Shown piece by piece: positions 1-8,345 of a DNA stretch of 40,364 bases. This stretch comes from a virus. The first letter of the stretch is position 1; every line of letters starts with the position of its first letter. Under the pieces are notes generated by a model. That model had not been told where the DNA came from and did not search any database. It worked only from the letters and a program-made list of their open reading frames with translations. Position numbers and translations under genes: made by a program. The DNA lies in IMG/VR virus record IMGVR_UViG_3300022919_000007, positions 1-40,364 of that record; one strand, written 5' to 3'.

Positions 1-127
1 GTTGTTATCAGTAACATCAACCCGGTTCCCAGTAACTACATCGCTATCGGCTGAAACCTCTATGCTTTCTTTTACAGTAGTGTTTATACATTGTCTACAT
101 AAAACTGTCTCGGCGGCAGCTGTTCCT
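1..127. repeat. Terminal 127-bp overlap, left copy
   Basis: Bases 1-127 are identical to 40238-40364. An exact overlap of 127 bases at contig ends is the usual trace of a circular sequence assembled with k = 127. The gene crossing this point reads in frame through the join, which supports a circular or circularly permuted genome of 40,237 bp. It is probably not a physical terminal repeat. Confidence 0.93.
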
Positions 128-162
128 TCATCAGTTAATAGTGCGTATTTAATAAATCCCAT
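1..162 (-). CDS. Small zinc-ribbon protein, N-terminal part (gene crosses the circle junction)
   Basis: The ATG is at 162-160 and 54 codons read to base 1 without a stop. The frame continues exactly into base 40237 at the other end and stops at 40205, giving a 64-residue protein. It has a CRQC pair near residue 22 and a CMNC pair near residue 58, the four cysteines expected of a small zinc ribbon. The function is unknown; such proteins often bind nucleic acid or another protein. It is the first gene of an early operon, about 25 bp downstream of a good Bacteroidota promoter (188-217). The gene is invisible if the window is treated as linear. Confidence 0.8.
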   Translation of the reverse strand, partial: MGFIKYALLTDEGTAAAETVLCRQCINTTVKESIEVSADSDVVTGNRVDVTDNN

Positions 163-187
163 AATTTCTATTGCTTTAATTGTTTGA

Positions 188-217
188 CAAATATAAAGCT
201 ATTTTTGAAATTACAAA
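188..217 (-). promoter_or_regulatory. Bacteroidota-type promoter for the junction-crossing early operon
   Basis: On the minus strand the -7 element TATATTTG (188-195) lies 18 bp downstream of TTTG (214-217), matching the known Bacteroidota consensus TTTG/TAnnTTTG. It would drive the zinc-ribbon gene and then 40160 down to 37673. The 163-247 gap holds only this promoter and AT-rich sequence. Confidence 0.7.
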
Positions 218-247
218 AGTATTTTTTATAAAAATTAAAACTAATTT

Positions 248-616
248 TTAAAACGGGCAATAGCCGCAACCTTTACGGGAGTTGGCCGATAGCGTAAGTA
301 CTTGTAAATTACCAACTTCGTAGCCTTTACTGTTATCTTTGCGGTCAATGCTCAGGTTACTACCCTGTTTACCTTTTAGCACAAGGTAATCCGTTTCGGT
401 GCAGAACTGCCTGAACTGTTCAAGTGTTAAAGTAAACACCTTGCCTCGTCTTTTGGCGTTAGTCTTTAGCAGGCTGTACGTGTATCCCAGCGGGTTAGTT
501 TCTGCCTGGCGCATGTGGTGGTGCCTTGGGCAGAAACGTTTCTTTGTACCCCGCTTATTGCCGCACCGGTAAGCAGGGCAGAGGGCTTTACTTTTGTGCT
601 TAGCTATTTTGAACAT
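248..616 (-). CDS. HNH-type endonuclease-like protein
   Basis: 122 residues. The C-terminal half holds the motif LSIDRKDNSKGYEVGNLQVL followed by SANSRKG. This is the ID-R-x-DN-xx-GY-xx-xN pattern of phage HNH/homing-type endonucleases. The N-terminal third has Cys and His residues (CPAYRC, then FCPRHHH) that probably bind a structural zinc. Such proteins nick or cut DNA and in phages help packaging or act as homing enzymes. It is the last gene of the replication operon; its ATG overlaps the stop of the upstream membrane gene at 616. The canonical first HNH histidine is not obvious, so the family is likely but catalytic activity is uncertain. Confidence 0.7.
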   Translation of the reverse strand: MFKIAKHKSKALCPAYRCGNKRGTKKRFCPRHHHMRQAETNPLGYTYSLLKTNAKRRGKVFTLTLEQFRQFCTETDYLVLKGKQGSNLSIDRKDNSKGYEVGNLQVLTLSANSRKGCGYCPF

Positions 617-864
617 TAGAATATTAAATACTGAAGCCCTTTAGCTCCTACGTATATGCCTCCTATAATAGCAAAAGCGATTATAGCTATTTCCGTCACA
701 ATAATAAAACCTTGTAAGGGGTTACCATTTAAGTAATACTCAAATTTATTGTAGTTGGTTTTACTATACTTGTATCGGTGGTATGCCCATACCAATAAAG
801 CGACAAGGCATATAAATATTAAAATGCATAAAGCTAATTGATTTTCAACTCGTAAATTTTTCAT
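616..864 (-). CDS. Small membrane protein, two predicted helices
   Basis: 82 residues. There are hydrophobic segments at about residues 9-27 (LALCILIFICLVALLVWAY) and 53-78 (GFIIVTEIAIIAFAIIGGIY). A basic, tyrosine-rich stretch of about 25 residues lies between them. I do not recognise a family. The start has the context GAAACCATG used by many early genes of this phage. It lies between the SNF2-type helicase and the HNH gene and shares a base with the latter, so it is co-translated. An inner-membrane location is inferred. A superinfection-exclusion or host-membrane role would be a guess. Confidence 0.65.
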   Translation of the reverse strand: MKNLRVENQLALCILIFICLVALLVWAYHRYKYSKTNYNKFEYYLNGNPLQGFIIVTEIAIIAFAIIGGIYVGAKGLQYLIF

Positions 865-869
865 GGTTT

Positions 870-2255
870 CTATTTTAAGTATTTATTAATTTTAGCCTTC
901 ACGGCATCCATAAGTCTGTTTTGGTTATTGCCTTTCGTCTCCTGCGCTTTAAGCACATCCTCGTCCATAGTACCAACCACTGCCAGCTTGTTCACTACAA
1001 CCGCATTTTTCTGCCCCTGGCGGTCAAGCCTTGCGTTAAATTGCTGCTCAAGCTCCAAACTCCACGTATTGCCAAACCATACGATTATATTACCGCCGGC
1101 CTGCAGGTTAAGGCCGTGCCCTCCTGACGCGGGATGCATCATCATGACTTGTATTTTCCCGGCGTTCCAGTCGTTTATATCCTGGTCCGTCTTTAGTTCC
1201 TGCGGCTTGTACTTCTTTAGCTTCTCGAGCATCCTGTCACGGTCATGCCTGTAGGTCCATGCGATAAGCACCGGGTGCCCGTTGGCCGCTTCGATAAGCT
1301 CCTCCAAAGCTTGCAGCTTTAAATTGTGTACCTCGTGGTAAACTTTATTTTCGTCGTACATAGCGCCATTGGCAAACTGTAATAATTTATTCGATAGGGC
1401 TGCCGCATTAAGGGCAGATATTTCTTTGTCGTCGCCCTCAGCGCTTACCAGGTTCATAACCTGTTCCTTCTCGAAGTCGTCGTATTGCTTCTGCAAGTCG
1501 GGCGGCATATCAATACGCACAATATTATTAATACGCTCGGGTAAATCTAAATAATCTTTTGCTTTCATGCTCATACAAATGTCGCCTATCTTAGCATAGA
1601 TTTGCTGCTCCCCCGACTCTTCAAGTTTATAACTGTACGTTATCGAGCCGTTACGCTTATCCGGCCTGAAGTACGTTTCCCGGTAGGTAGTAATAAACTT
1701 GCCCAGCCTTGCCCCGCGGTCAAGTAAATATATTTGGCTCCACAAGTCTATAAGGCCGTTAGGCGCAGGCGTACCGGTAAGGCCTACCACGCGGCTAAAC
1801 GATGGCTGCACCGCCTTTAATGCTTTAAAGCGTACTGACTGCGGGTTTTTGAAACTGCTAAGCTCGTCAATCACAAGCATATCAAACGGGGTGCGGGTGC
1901 CACCAAACTGGGAACAAAGCCACGCCACGTTATCCCTGCCTACGGTGTACACATCTGCCGGTTGCCGCAGGGCAGCTTTACGCTGCTTCTCGTTGCCCAG
2001 TATCTTAGATATACGCAGGTGCTTCAGGTGTTCCCACTTGCCAATCTCAGCACTCCACACACTTTCAGCTACCCGCTTAGGGGCTATGATAAGCACGGCG
2101 TTTATTTCCAGCTCTTCATAAATTAGTTTGTTGATAGCGGTAAGGGTCGATACGGTTTTGCCTAAGCCCATTTCAAGCAGCAGCGCCCCGTGTGTATTTT
2201 CCATTATGTGGCTTACAGCGGTATGCTGGTAGCCGTGCAGGTTTGACTCGTTCAC
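870..2255 (-). CDS. SNF2/DEAD-like phage helicase
   Basis: 461 residues. It carries a superfamily 2 ATPase core: Walker A MGLGKT at residues 29-34, Walker B/DExx VIDEL at 128-132, motif III GLTGTP at 158-163, and a motif VI of the SNF2 type, ARLDRQGQ, near residue 410. This layout is that of SNF2-like helicases carried in phage replication cassettes beside polymerase, VRR-NUC and VirE genes. It probably remodels or unwinds DNA during replication or recombination. The start is GTG at 2255-2253, forming a GTGA overlap with the stop of the upstream methyltransferase gene. No ATG fits better without losing the N-terminal helicase motifs. Confidence 0.92.
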   Translation of the reverse strand: MNESNLHGYQHTAVSHIMENTHGALLLEMGLGKTVSTLTAINKLIYEELEINAVLIIAPKRVAESVWSAEIGKWEHLKHLRISKILGNEKQRKAALRQPADVYTVGRDNVAWLCSQFGGTRTPFDMLVIDELSSFKNPQSVRFKALKAVQPSFSRVVGLTGTPAPNGLIDLWSQIYLLDRGARLGKFITTYRETYFRPDKRNGSITYSYKLEESGEQQIYAKIGDICMSMKAKDYLDLPERINNIVRIDMPPDLQKQYDDFEKEQVMNLVSAEGDDKEISALNAAALSNKLLQFANGAMYDENKVYHEVHNLKLQALEELIEAANGHPVLIAWTYRHDRDRMLEKLKKYKPQELKTDQDINDWNAGKIQVMMMHPASGGHGLNLQAGGNIIVWFGNTWSLELEQQFNARLDRQGQKNAVVVNKLAVVGTMDEDVLKAQETKGNNQNRLMDAVKAKINKYLK

Positions 2256-3223
2256 GGTATCAGATTTTTAAAAAACTCAACAATAACATCAACTGTCCAG
2301 CCGTTACCTAAGCCTTTAAATCTTTGGCTATCGCTTATGACCGATGTATAATTATCAGGCAGGGTTTGCGCCCGCTCGGCTTCTGTAGGGGTTAGACTTC
2401 TCCATGTGTCTACATCAAAATCGCCTACGTTAGTACGGCTACCGAAAGAAGAGGTTATACTGTGAACCTTACCTGCTATGTGAAAAACTCTGTCCTGCAT
2501 ATACGGCTGCATACCGTTGCAGCGAGTACTTGAGTTTATTTGATTTGTCTTATAAGCTACTACGCTATCTTTACGGACGGTGGTCAAGCTGTTTAATTTT
2601 TGGCTCTTATTAAGTTCTAAAGTCTGTACTGTCTTATCCCCTGCGTAACGGTCGCGTATTGCTGCTCCGTAACCTTCTACCCCGTCTTCGAGTATATCTT
2701 TAATTACTATGCCTTTATCTGCTGGCGCGCTAAAGCCGCGGATATTTGTCCAGTATAAGCGCTTACGTACTTGGGCAGAAACTATCGAACTGCAAACTTC
2801 TATAGGCTCTACCCCTAAAAATGAACTTATAACCGCTTGGTGTTCCTTTTTCATTTTAACATTCTCAAGGAAAAACTTAACGCCGGGATTATACTCCCGT
2901 ATCTCGTTGAGTATTCTCACGTACTCAAAAAACAATGCGCTGCGGGGGTCTTCAAAATTCAACTGCTTACCCGCAAAGCTAAAGCCTTGGCAGGGGCTCC
3001 CGCCGATTAGTAAATCTATATGCGGCAATATTAAATCTAAGCCTGCTATTTTAGTAACGTCTCCGAGTTGTTGCGTTTTAGGGTAGTTATGCTGCGTAAC
3101 TTTTATGGCGTGCTTATCTATCTCGCTTGCGAAGTAATTAGCTACGGGTACACCTGCGCGCTCAAGGGCTACCTGCCCGCAGCTAATGCCGTCGAATAGG
3201 CTAAGTACATTTATTGGTTCCAT
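2252..3223 (-). CDS. DNA (cytosine-5) methyltransferase, orphan
   Basis: 323 residues. The C5-methyltransferase motifs appear in order: motif I SLFDGISCG at residues 8-16, motif IV GGSPCQGFS at 74-82 with catalytic Cys78, motif VI ENV at 120-122, motif VIII QVRKR at 151-155, and the C-terminal GNGWTVDVI. The variable region between VIII and IX is short, so this looks like a compact phage enzyme. It transfers a methyl group from S-adenosylmethionine to cytosine. No partner restriction enzyme is visible, so the likely role is protection of phage DNA from host restriction. The start context is TTTAAACCATGG. The end overlaps the helicase start. Confidence 0.94.
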   Translation of the reverse strand: MEPINVLSLFDGISCGQVALERAGVPVANYFASEIDKHAIKVTQHNYPKTQQLGDVTKIAGLDLILPHIDLLIGGSPCQGFSFAGKQLNFEDPRSALFFEYVRILNEIREYNPGVKFFLENVKMKKEHQAVISSFLGVEPIEVCSSIVSAQVRKRLYWTNIRGFSAPADKGIVIKDILEDGVEGYGAAIRDRYAGDKTVQTLELNKSQKLNSLTTVRKDSVVAYKTNQINSSTRCNGMQPYMQDRVFHIAGKVHSITSSFGSRTNVGDFDVDTWRSLTPTEAERAQTLPDNYTSVISDSQRFKGLGNGWTVDVIVEFFKNLIP

Positions 3224-3504
3224 GGTTTAAATATATTTTTAATCTGCTCGGCGGTGTCTGCCACTTCAACGCGGAAGCCCAGCCGGCGCAATTTGTTATG
3301 TACTAATTTTTGTATCTTTGTCGGCGTTTTGCCTTTACGCTTCGTTTCCACGAAGACAACTACCCCACCGGGTAACAGCGCCATACCATCAGGTAATCCG
3401 GTTATATGGATTGTAGGCAGCTTTATAAGCCATCCGTGCAGCTCTGACTCTACGGTACGCTTCAATGAATTCCAAACGACTTTCTCGCTTAAGGTACTGC
3501 TCAT
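3211..3504 (-). CDS. VRR-NUC domain nuclease
   Basis: About 97 residues from the ATG at 3504. A TTG start at 3522 is also possible. The sequence follows the single-domain VRR-NUC pattern of the PD-(D/E)xK fold: an N-terminal SEKVVWNSLKR, then GLPDGMALLPGG, then VVVFVETKRKGK with the catalytic E-x-K, and a final LRRLGFRVEVAD. Such phage proteins are predicted Holliday-junction-type or repair nucleases and commonly sit between the methyltransferase/helicase and VirE genes. The start of the methyltransferase gene overlaps its 3' end. A second plausible frame (3389-3547) overlaps its first 39 codons. Confidence 0.88.
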   Translation of the reverse strand: MSSTLSEKVVWNSLKRTVESELHGWLIKLPTIHITGLPDGMALLPGGVVVFVETKRKGKTPTKIQKLVHNKLRRLGFRVEVADTAEQIKNIFKPWNQ

Positions 3505-3547
3505 ACTCTTCGGGAGTTTCAAAGTTAATTTTGCTTTGTAGTGTCAT
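3389..3547 (-). CDS. Possible small charged protein overlapping VRR-NUC
   Basis: A 52-residue frame starting MTLQSKINFETPEEYEQYLK and ending NPYNRIT. It is rich in Glu, Arg, Tyr and Ala and predicted helical. The composition looks like a real protein rather than a shadow frame. It would overlap the 3' end of the 73-residue gene by 23 bases and the first 116 bases of VRR-NUC. No family is recognised. Either it is a real overlapping gene, or the VRR-NUC frame makes it look good by chance. Conservation of the frame in relatives would settle this. Confidence 0.4.
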   Translation of the reverse strand: MTLQSKINFETPEEYEQYLKRESRLEFIEAYRRVRAARMAYKAAYNPYNRIT

Positions 3548-3746
3548 TCGTAGCCTCCTCCCACTCATGCTCCGGGTCATACGAAAAAGGTATATTTCCG
3601 TCTCTGTCCATGATAAACTTTGTTGAGGGCCCTTTAAAAAGTATTACGTTTCCATTTTCGGATATTCTTAACAACTCACGAGCTTCTGCTTTATCCTCAT
3701 GTAGGAAATATTTTTTACCTACTATTAAATCTTCGTTTGATAACAT
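3525..3746 (-). CDS. Small acidic protein of unknown function
   Basis: 73 residues, mostly polar and acidic, beginning MLSNEDLIVGKKYFL and ending with a Glu/Asp/Thr-rich tail. The pattern IVGKKYFLHED then LRISENGNVILFKG suggests a small beta-barrel (SH3-like), loosely like the start of the protein at 39810-40160. That is inference only. The start has the AAAAACCATG context. It lies just 5 bp downstream of the primase-helicase stop, within the replication operon. Confidence 0.7.
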   Translation of the reverse strand: MLSNEDLIVGKKYFLHEDKAEARELLRISENGNVILFKGPSTKFIMDRDGNIPFSYDPEHEWEEATNDTTKQN

Positions 3747-3751
3747 GGTTT

Positions 3752-6151
3752 TTATTTTTTAAGTTGATAATATTTTTGTTTGCCGTATAGGCTAAAATTA
3801 CGTGTTGAATTGATAAACTCCCAGCCTTCGATATTTCTGACAATCGTATTCAGTTCCCGGGATTTGTACGGGTCTAAGTCTTCACGTTTTTTACCTAAGC
3901 ACTCACACCATATCTCGGCAGTACAAACGTACTCCCGTGCCTCAGTACCTTTAACAAGCGGGTCGGCTAAATACGCCCTGCGCTCTAACTCGTCTTTACT
4001 ATCCCAGTCGGCAGATACGGGAGTGTTAAGGTACTGCTCAATTATGCCCTTGCGCTCGTCGGTTTCGCTGTGCTTCATCTGCTCCACTGCTGCGATTGCC
4101 TCAGCATCACGGCTAAGGTATAGCGGCTCTTTGGCTTTGTACAGCGTTACGGCCTCAGCCCATACCTGGTTAATATTAGCCTCGTCATTTATGAACTGCC
4201 ACAGTACAGGGTTGTCTACCAACTTCACAGGTTTGGTATCAATCGGCATAAAGCGGCGGTTACCTACCGGGTCTTTAAGAAAGTCGCGGCGGTTTGTGGT
4301 GCCGCCAAATATGCTTTGCCTCGGGTAGGTTTCAGTCGTCCTGCCATACGCTGGCCTAAAAGTATCTTCTTGTTTAGATATAAAGTGCCGTATACCTTCT
4401 ACCTCGGCATTCTTTAGCCCGGCAAGTTCTGCCATTTCAATAATCCATGCCCCTTGCAACTGCTCAAAACTCTCTTTACCCTGCAACGTGCTGAAGCTAT
4501 CACTGAACCATTGGCGGCCTAACGCTTTCAGGAACGAGCTTTTACCCGCCCCCTGTATCTGCGCGCCTACCAATACCAGTACAAGCTCAAACTTAATGCC
4601 GGGCTGCATAACCCGGGCCACGCCGCCTACCAGCCATTTACGCATAGCCTCGCGGGTGTATAGCGTATCGTCTGCACCGAATAAGTTTATCAGTAGCGTA
4701 TCTATACGCTGCACACCATCCCATGTTAGGCCCCTAAGATAGTCTACTACGGGGTGAAAGTGGTTTTTTTCAAATTCCAGGCTTATGCTATCCTCAATCT
4801 TTTGCGCGCCGGTAATGCCGTAAATACTTTCTATGTAGTTGCGGATGCCTGAGTAGTCTACATTGCGCACCGGTTCGGGCTTAGGCACTTTACGCCAGGG
4901 CAGGTTATTAAACACATATCGTTTACTATCAAAGTCGTTTAATCGGAACAGCTTTTTAAGGCGGTGGTCGTTGGCAAATATTAAGTTGAGGTTTGTAGCA
5001 CTTGACAGGTAATTTTTACGGCCGTCAATTTCTAAATCCTGCATCCAGGTAATGTCCTCAGCTTCGGGGTCTGCCTCGCTTAAGTCTTCGGGCATATCCT
5101 CATTGAAGTCGTAACGGGCATCGCTCAGGGTATCGGAGGCAATTAGCTTACGTACTGCTTTGTCCTCACGGGCGAAGTCGTCCATAGCCTTGTAACTCTT
5201 TGTAGCTTTGCCGGCAGTAAGCCCTTCGTCTAAATGTCCAAAACGGTGCACACGAACCAGGTCGAAAGCGTTTGACAGCTTGCCGCTGCACGGATCGGTA
5301 CCGTGATGCGAGAACGCAAATTTATCGTCGTAGACAATAAGCCCGGCAGCCGTTGTACTTTTAGAATAGGTGTAGCGGTTCTCAATATCAGTAGGCAGGT
5401 ACTCGTCTGTAAGGAACTTGGTAATTGCCTCAGTCATAGTGTACGCCCTACAGAATGCCCCTACGATACCTTTTTTCGTTTCGGGGTCTTCCTGCTTATC
5501 AGCATGCGCCCGTACCTGGTCGAACTTGGTTTGCGAGGTAGGCCATAGACTGCTGTCTTTCCAGTCGGCATAGGTGGCAAGCACCTCGTCAACGTCTACC
5601 GCTGGTCCCGATTGCGTCCTAAAATAGTACTCCATATCTTTAGGAGTAGAAGGCCAAAACATTAAGCGGTTAGGCTCGAAGGTAGTGTTATCGAAAAGGT
5701 CGATACCTAAATCCCCTGCGACTTTACGGCCTGCAGCCACGTATTCGTCGGGCGTGCATTCGCGGTTAAGCGGTATGATAAGGCGGTAACGCGGCGAAGC
5801 CTCACAATGCTTATGCGTGGCATGCAGCACGGCGGCGCAGTCCATCATTAAAGTGAAGTCGTCCCAAAAGTCTTTGTGTGCGAAGTCTATATCCAGCGTA
5901 AGCAGCTGGCGGTGTACAACGGTATCGTGCTTACGCTTGCCCCCTCTTAGGTAGCCCCCCACAAAACCGCCTACATCTTTAATACGCAGCTGCTCCTCAC
6001 GGGTTGCGCCTAAGAACTCCTTAAGCGTTTCGTTCGTCTTTACCGTTTCGCTTAATCGCTGCACAAGCTCCGGCCACGTAACTTTTTTATTTTTCCAGCT
6101 TGGCGAGTTGTACCGCAAGCCGGTTGCTATGTCTATTTTGATGGTGTTCAT
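3752..6151 (-). CDS. Primase-helicase: primase-like N-terminus with VirE-family ATPase
   Basis: 799 residues in two parts. Residues 1-190 look like a primase-polymerase (AEP-type/BT4734-like) domain: LLTLDIDF with Asp87 and Asp89, then ASPRYRLIIPL at 118-128 and EPNRLMFWP at 159-167. Residues 430-700 match the virulence-associated E (VirE) helicase family, with Walker A VGAQIQGAGKSS at 528-539, WIIEMAEL at 569-576, and downstream GTTNRRDFLKDPVGNRRF. The protein probably primes and unwinds the phage DNA, working with the polymerase encoded upstream. The start ATG shares one base with the previous stop (TAATG). The length is normal for such fusions. Confidence 0.9.
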   Translation of the reverse strand: MNTIKIDIATGLRYNSPSWKNKKVTWPELVQRLSETVKTNETLKEFLGATREEQLRIKDVGGFVGGYLRGGKRKHDTVVHRQLLTLDIDFAHKDFWDDFTLMMDCAAVLHATHKHCEASPRYRLIIPLNRECTPDEYVAAGRKVAGDLGIDLFDNTTFEPNRLMFWPSTPKDMEYYFRTQSGPAVDVDEVLATYADWKDSSLWPTSQTKFDQVRAHADKQEDPETKKGIVGAFCRAYTMTEAITKFLTDEYLPTDIENRYTYSKSTTAAGLIVYDDKFAFSHHGTDPCSGKLSNAFDLVRVHRFGHLDEGLTAGKATKSYKAMDDFAREDKAVRKLIASDTLSDARYDFNEDMPEDLSEADPEAEDITWMQDLEIDGRKNYLSSATNLNLIFANDHRLKKLFRLNDFDSKRYVFNNLPWRKVPKPEPVRNVDYSGIRNYIESIYGITGAQKIEDSISLEFEKNHFHPVVDYLRGLTWDGVQRIDTLLINLFGADDTLYTREAMRKWLVGGVARVMQPGIKFELVLVLVGAQIQGAGKSSFLKALGRQWFSDSFSTLQGKESFEQLQGAWIIEMAELAGLKNAEVEGIRHFISKQEDTFRPAYGRTTETYPRQSIFGGTTNRRDFLKDPVGNRRFMPIDTKPVKLVDNPVLWQFINDEANINQVWAEAVTLYKAKEPLYLSRDAEAIAAVEQMKHSETDERKGIIEQYLNTPVSADWDSKDELERRAYLADPLVKGTEAREYVCTAEIWCECLGKKREDLDPYKSRELNTIVRNIEGWEFINSTRNFSLYGKQKYYQLKK

Positions 6152-6324
6152 TAGTCGATATATACAGGTGTCTTATACGAGTCTATAATCTCTTTAGCTT
6201 CTTCTATGGACCCGAAGGTATTAACGTCGTTCCACTGTATCCAAAAAGGGAAAAACAAATACCACACCTGTATCTCATATCCTAAATATGCATCCCTAAC
6301 AATTCTGAACCTTCTTATTCTCAT
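6151..6324 (-). CDS. Small conserved-looking protein (57 aa)
   Basis: The frame starts MRIRRFRIVRDAYLGYEIQV and ends DSYKTPVYID, with an aromatic centre (YLFFPFWIQW) and then NTFGSIEEAKEIID. This arrangement, an R/K-rich start followed by YLGYEVQ, a WPFW-like core and NTF-S-EEA, occurs in small proteins of many phages and Bacteroidota. No function is known to me. It fits exactly between the polymerase stop (2 bp upstream, TAACCATG context) and the primase start (TAATG overlap). It is therefore almost certainly translated despite its size. Confidence 0.8.
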   Translation of the reverse strand: MRIRRFRIVRDAYLGYEIQVWYLFFPFWIQWNDVNTFGSIEEAKEIIDSYKTPVYID

Positions 6325-6326
6325 GG

Positions 6327-8276
6327 TTATTCCTTTTTATAAAAATTTGTTATATATCCGTCTGCATTAAGAGGCAACCCGGCTGCCCAGTTTGGCGCTT
6401 CGCCCATAATTTCTTCGGTAAATTTTAATCGGGCTTCGGCATAATCTTCGTTAAATTCACAAACTACCTCATCATGTATGTGCATTACTATTTTAGTCCC
6501 GGCATCGTCTAATCGCAGCATACACTCAGAAAGTAAATCGCGGGATATGGCCTGCACGATATTCTCTACCAGCTTGCCGCCGTAGGTGTCAATACGCCCC
6601 CATACCTTTTTAGTTTGCTCCATACCCATATAGGCAATGGAACTGCCGCCGAATTTACCGGGTACGAGTTTAGCGTCCCAATAAAATAATTTACGCCCCG
6701 AAGGTAATCCTATTTGCAGAGTTTTATTCGAATACTCGAATGTTAATTTATCGAGCTTAAAACGCTTACCGGGATTTTCCAACGCGTGGATTGCGTAATC
6801 GTTTACTTTTTTCCACAACTTCACTATCTCGGGATTTGCCTTGCGCCACTTATCAACTATCATTTGGTATTCGTGTTCAGGTATTTTCTTTTCGCTGTCC
6901 ATCGTTGCCATAGCACCCTTGCCGCCCTGGTAGCCGAGTGCAAGCTCCGCTACTTTACCCCGCTGCCTGTACTCAGAACCTTTGCCAATACTTTCAAGAG
7001 GTATGCCAAACATCATTGCAGCAGACGCTTCATATATTTTGCCGTGTGTGTTGAACACGTCAAGCCGCCACTTTTCGTCAGCAAGCCACGACAACACGCG
7101 GGCTTCTATGGCGCTGAAATCTGACACGGCAAAGGTCTTACCCACTGAAGGTATTAAGGCCGTACGGACAAGCTCTGACAGCGCGGTCGGTACTTTATCC
7201 GCAATCTCTGTAAAGGTTCTGTATGTGCCGATTTTTAATTCGGTGCGTACCTCTTCTAAATTACTCATATGGTTACGCGCCAGGTTCTGCAACTGTATTA
7301 ACCTGCCTGCCCAGCGGCCGGTGCGGTTCGCTCCGTAAAACTGGAACAGGCCGCGCGCCCTGCCGTCTGCACAAACGCAATCCATCATTTTTAAGTACTT
7401 CTTTATAGAGGTTTTGGAAAGCATTTGCCGCCCCTCGAGAACCTCTAAAACAGCCCCGTCAGTTGTTTCAGAAAGCAGGTCGTTTACTGCTGCTTTAGTA
7501 AGGCATGTTATCTCTGTGCCTGTTGCATCGCTTAACCACTTCTTTAACTGCGCCGGGCTGTTTGGGTTCTGTAGGTTGGTCAATTCCTTTATACGTACCG
7601 TTAGCTCTTCGCTAAATCGTTTGTCGGTTGCTACTGCTATGCTTGCCAGTTGCGTATCAATGCGTACGCCTCTGTCGTTTATCTGCTGGTCAAGGGTATA
7701 CGCCTTTTGCTCAATATCAGGTATCTCAAAGTGTGCAAGGCGTGAACATATTTCTCTTTCAGCTTCAACGTCGGCAATACAATAGCGTTTAAACTCTTCC
7801 CACTTTACAGGGTCGTGAAAATAAAAGTTCCTGCTGCGCATACCGTTAGCTTTTGAGGGCTTACAAGGTACAGAAAAATATCGTATCAGGGCTTTACCTG
7901 TTGATAATTTTCCTTTCTCTTCCAGCTTCAAAGCCTTACTTACCATATCCAGGGATTGAGGTAAACCGCAATACAGTGATTTAATTGCCGTGCACCGCCA
8001 TTCCGATATATCCGTTTCATAGCCGTACGCTTTGAACGCGTTACGCTCAAAGTTTGCATTGTGGGCGTATTTAATGTACTCCGGGTTTGTAAGGGCTTCG
8101 ATAAAACTTTCAGGTAATATCTCGCCCGCTGCAAGGTCTACGATTTGCACGGGGTTGTCGTCAAACGCATAGGCTACCATTAATATTTCAAAGTCGGGAG
8201 ACTCGAAGTACTTATAGGCGCCGACGTTTCTAATGTCCTCAGACGAGAACGTTTCAATGTCAATGTGAAGTTTCAT
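6327..8276 (-). CDS. Family A DNA polymerase with 3'-5' exonuclease
   Basis: 649 residues. The exonuclease motifs are Exo I with Asp6 and Glu8 (HIDIETFS), Exo II AHNANFERNAF at 71-81, and Exo III YCIADVEAE at 165-173. The polymerase motifs are RTGRWAGR at 318-325, motif A SDFSAIEARVLSWLA at 385-399 with Asp386, motif B RQRGKVAELALGYQ at 437-450, and motif C HIHDE near 607. This is the compact phage-type DNA polymerase I without a 5' nuclease and should replicate the phage genome. Its start context is CAAACCATG. The leader carries a tRNA-like structure, and a terminator separates it from the upstream gene, so it may have its own promoter. Confidence 0.95.
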   Translation of the reverse strand: MKLHIDIETFSSEDIRNVGAYKYFESPDFEILMVAYAFDDNPVQIVDLAAGEILPESFIEALTNPEYIKYAHNANFERNAFKAYGYETDISEWRCTAIKSLYCGLPQSLDMVSKALKLEEKGKLSTGKALIRYFSVPCKPSKANGMRSRNFYFHDPVKWEEFKRYCIADVEAEREICSRLAHFEIPDIEQKAYTLDQQINDRGVRIDTQLASIAVATDKRFSEELTVRIKELTNLQNPNSPAQLKKWLSDATGTEITCLTKAAVNDLLSETTDGAVLEVLEGRQMLSKTSIKKYLKMMDCVCADGRARGLFQFYGANRTGRWAGRLIQLQNLARNHMSNLEEVRTELKIGTYRTFTEIADKVPTALSELVRTALIPSVGKTFAVSDFSAIEARVLSWLADEKWRLDVFNTHGKIYEASAAMMFGIPLESIGKGSEYRQRGKVAELALGYQGGKGAMATMDSEKKIPEHEYQMIVDKWRKANPEIVKLWKKVNDYAIHALENPGKRFKLDKLTFEYSNKTLQIGLPSGRKLFYWDAKLVPGKFGGSSIAYMGMEQTKKVWGRIDTYGGKLVENIVQAISRDLLSECMLRLDDAGTKIVMHIHDEVVCEFNEDYAEARLKFTEEIMGEAPNWAAGLPLNADGYITNFYKKE

Positions 8277-8290
8277 GGTTTGAAAATTTG

Positions 8291-8345
8291 TGGCGGCCCT
8301 AAGAATCGAACTTAAACCCCTTGTCAGTTGTTCACGTTAAACAAC
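8291..8345 (-). other. tRNA-like 3' half in the polymerase gene leader
   Basis: On the minus strand a 6-bp stem GTTGTT/AACAAC (8340-8345 with 8327-8332) encloses the 7-base loop TAACGTG. Twelve bases later comes a T-arm look-alike: TTAAG, loop TTCGATT, CTTAG, then GGCCGCCA. No D-arm or matching 5' acceptor strand exists, so it is not a functional tRNA. It could be a tRNA relic, an attachment-site-like sequence, or a structured 5' leader ending 14 bases before the polymerase ATG. Confidence 0.4.

Noticed and set aside
1-127. True direct terminal repeats
   Set aside because: The length equals a common assembly k-mer and a gene reads through the join, so circular overlap explains it better.
8291-8345. 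Functional tRNA gene
   Set aside because: No D-arm, no 5' acceptor strand matching GGCCGCC, no U33 in the loop.
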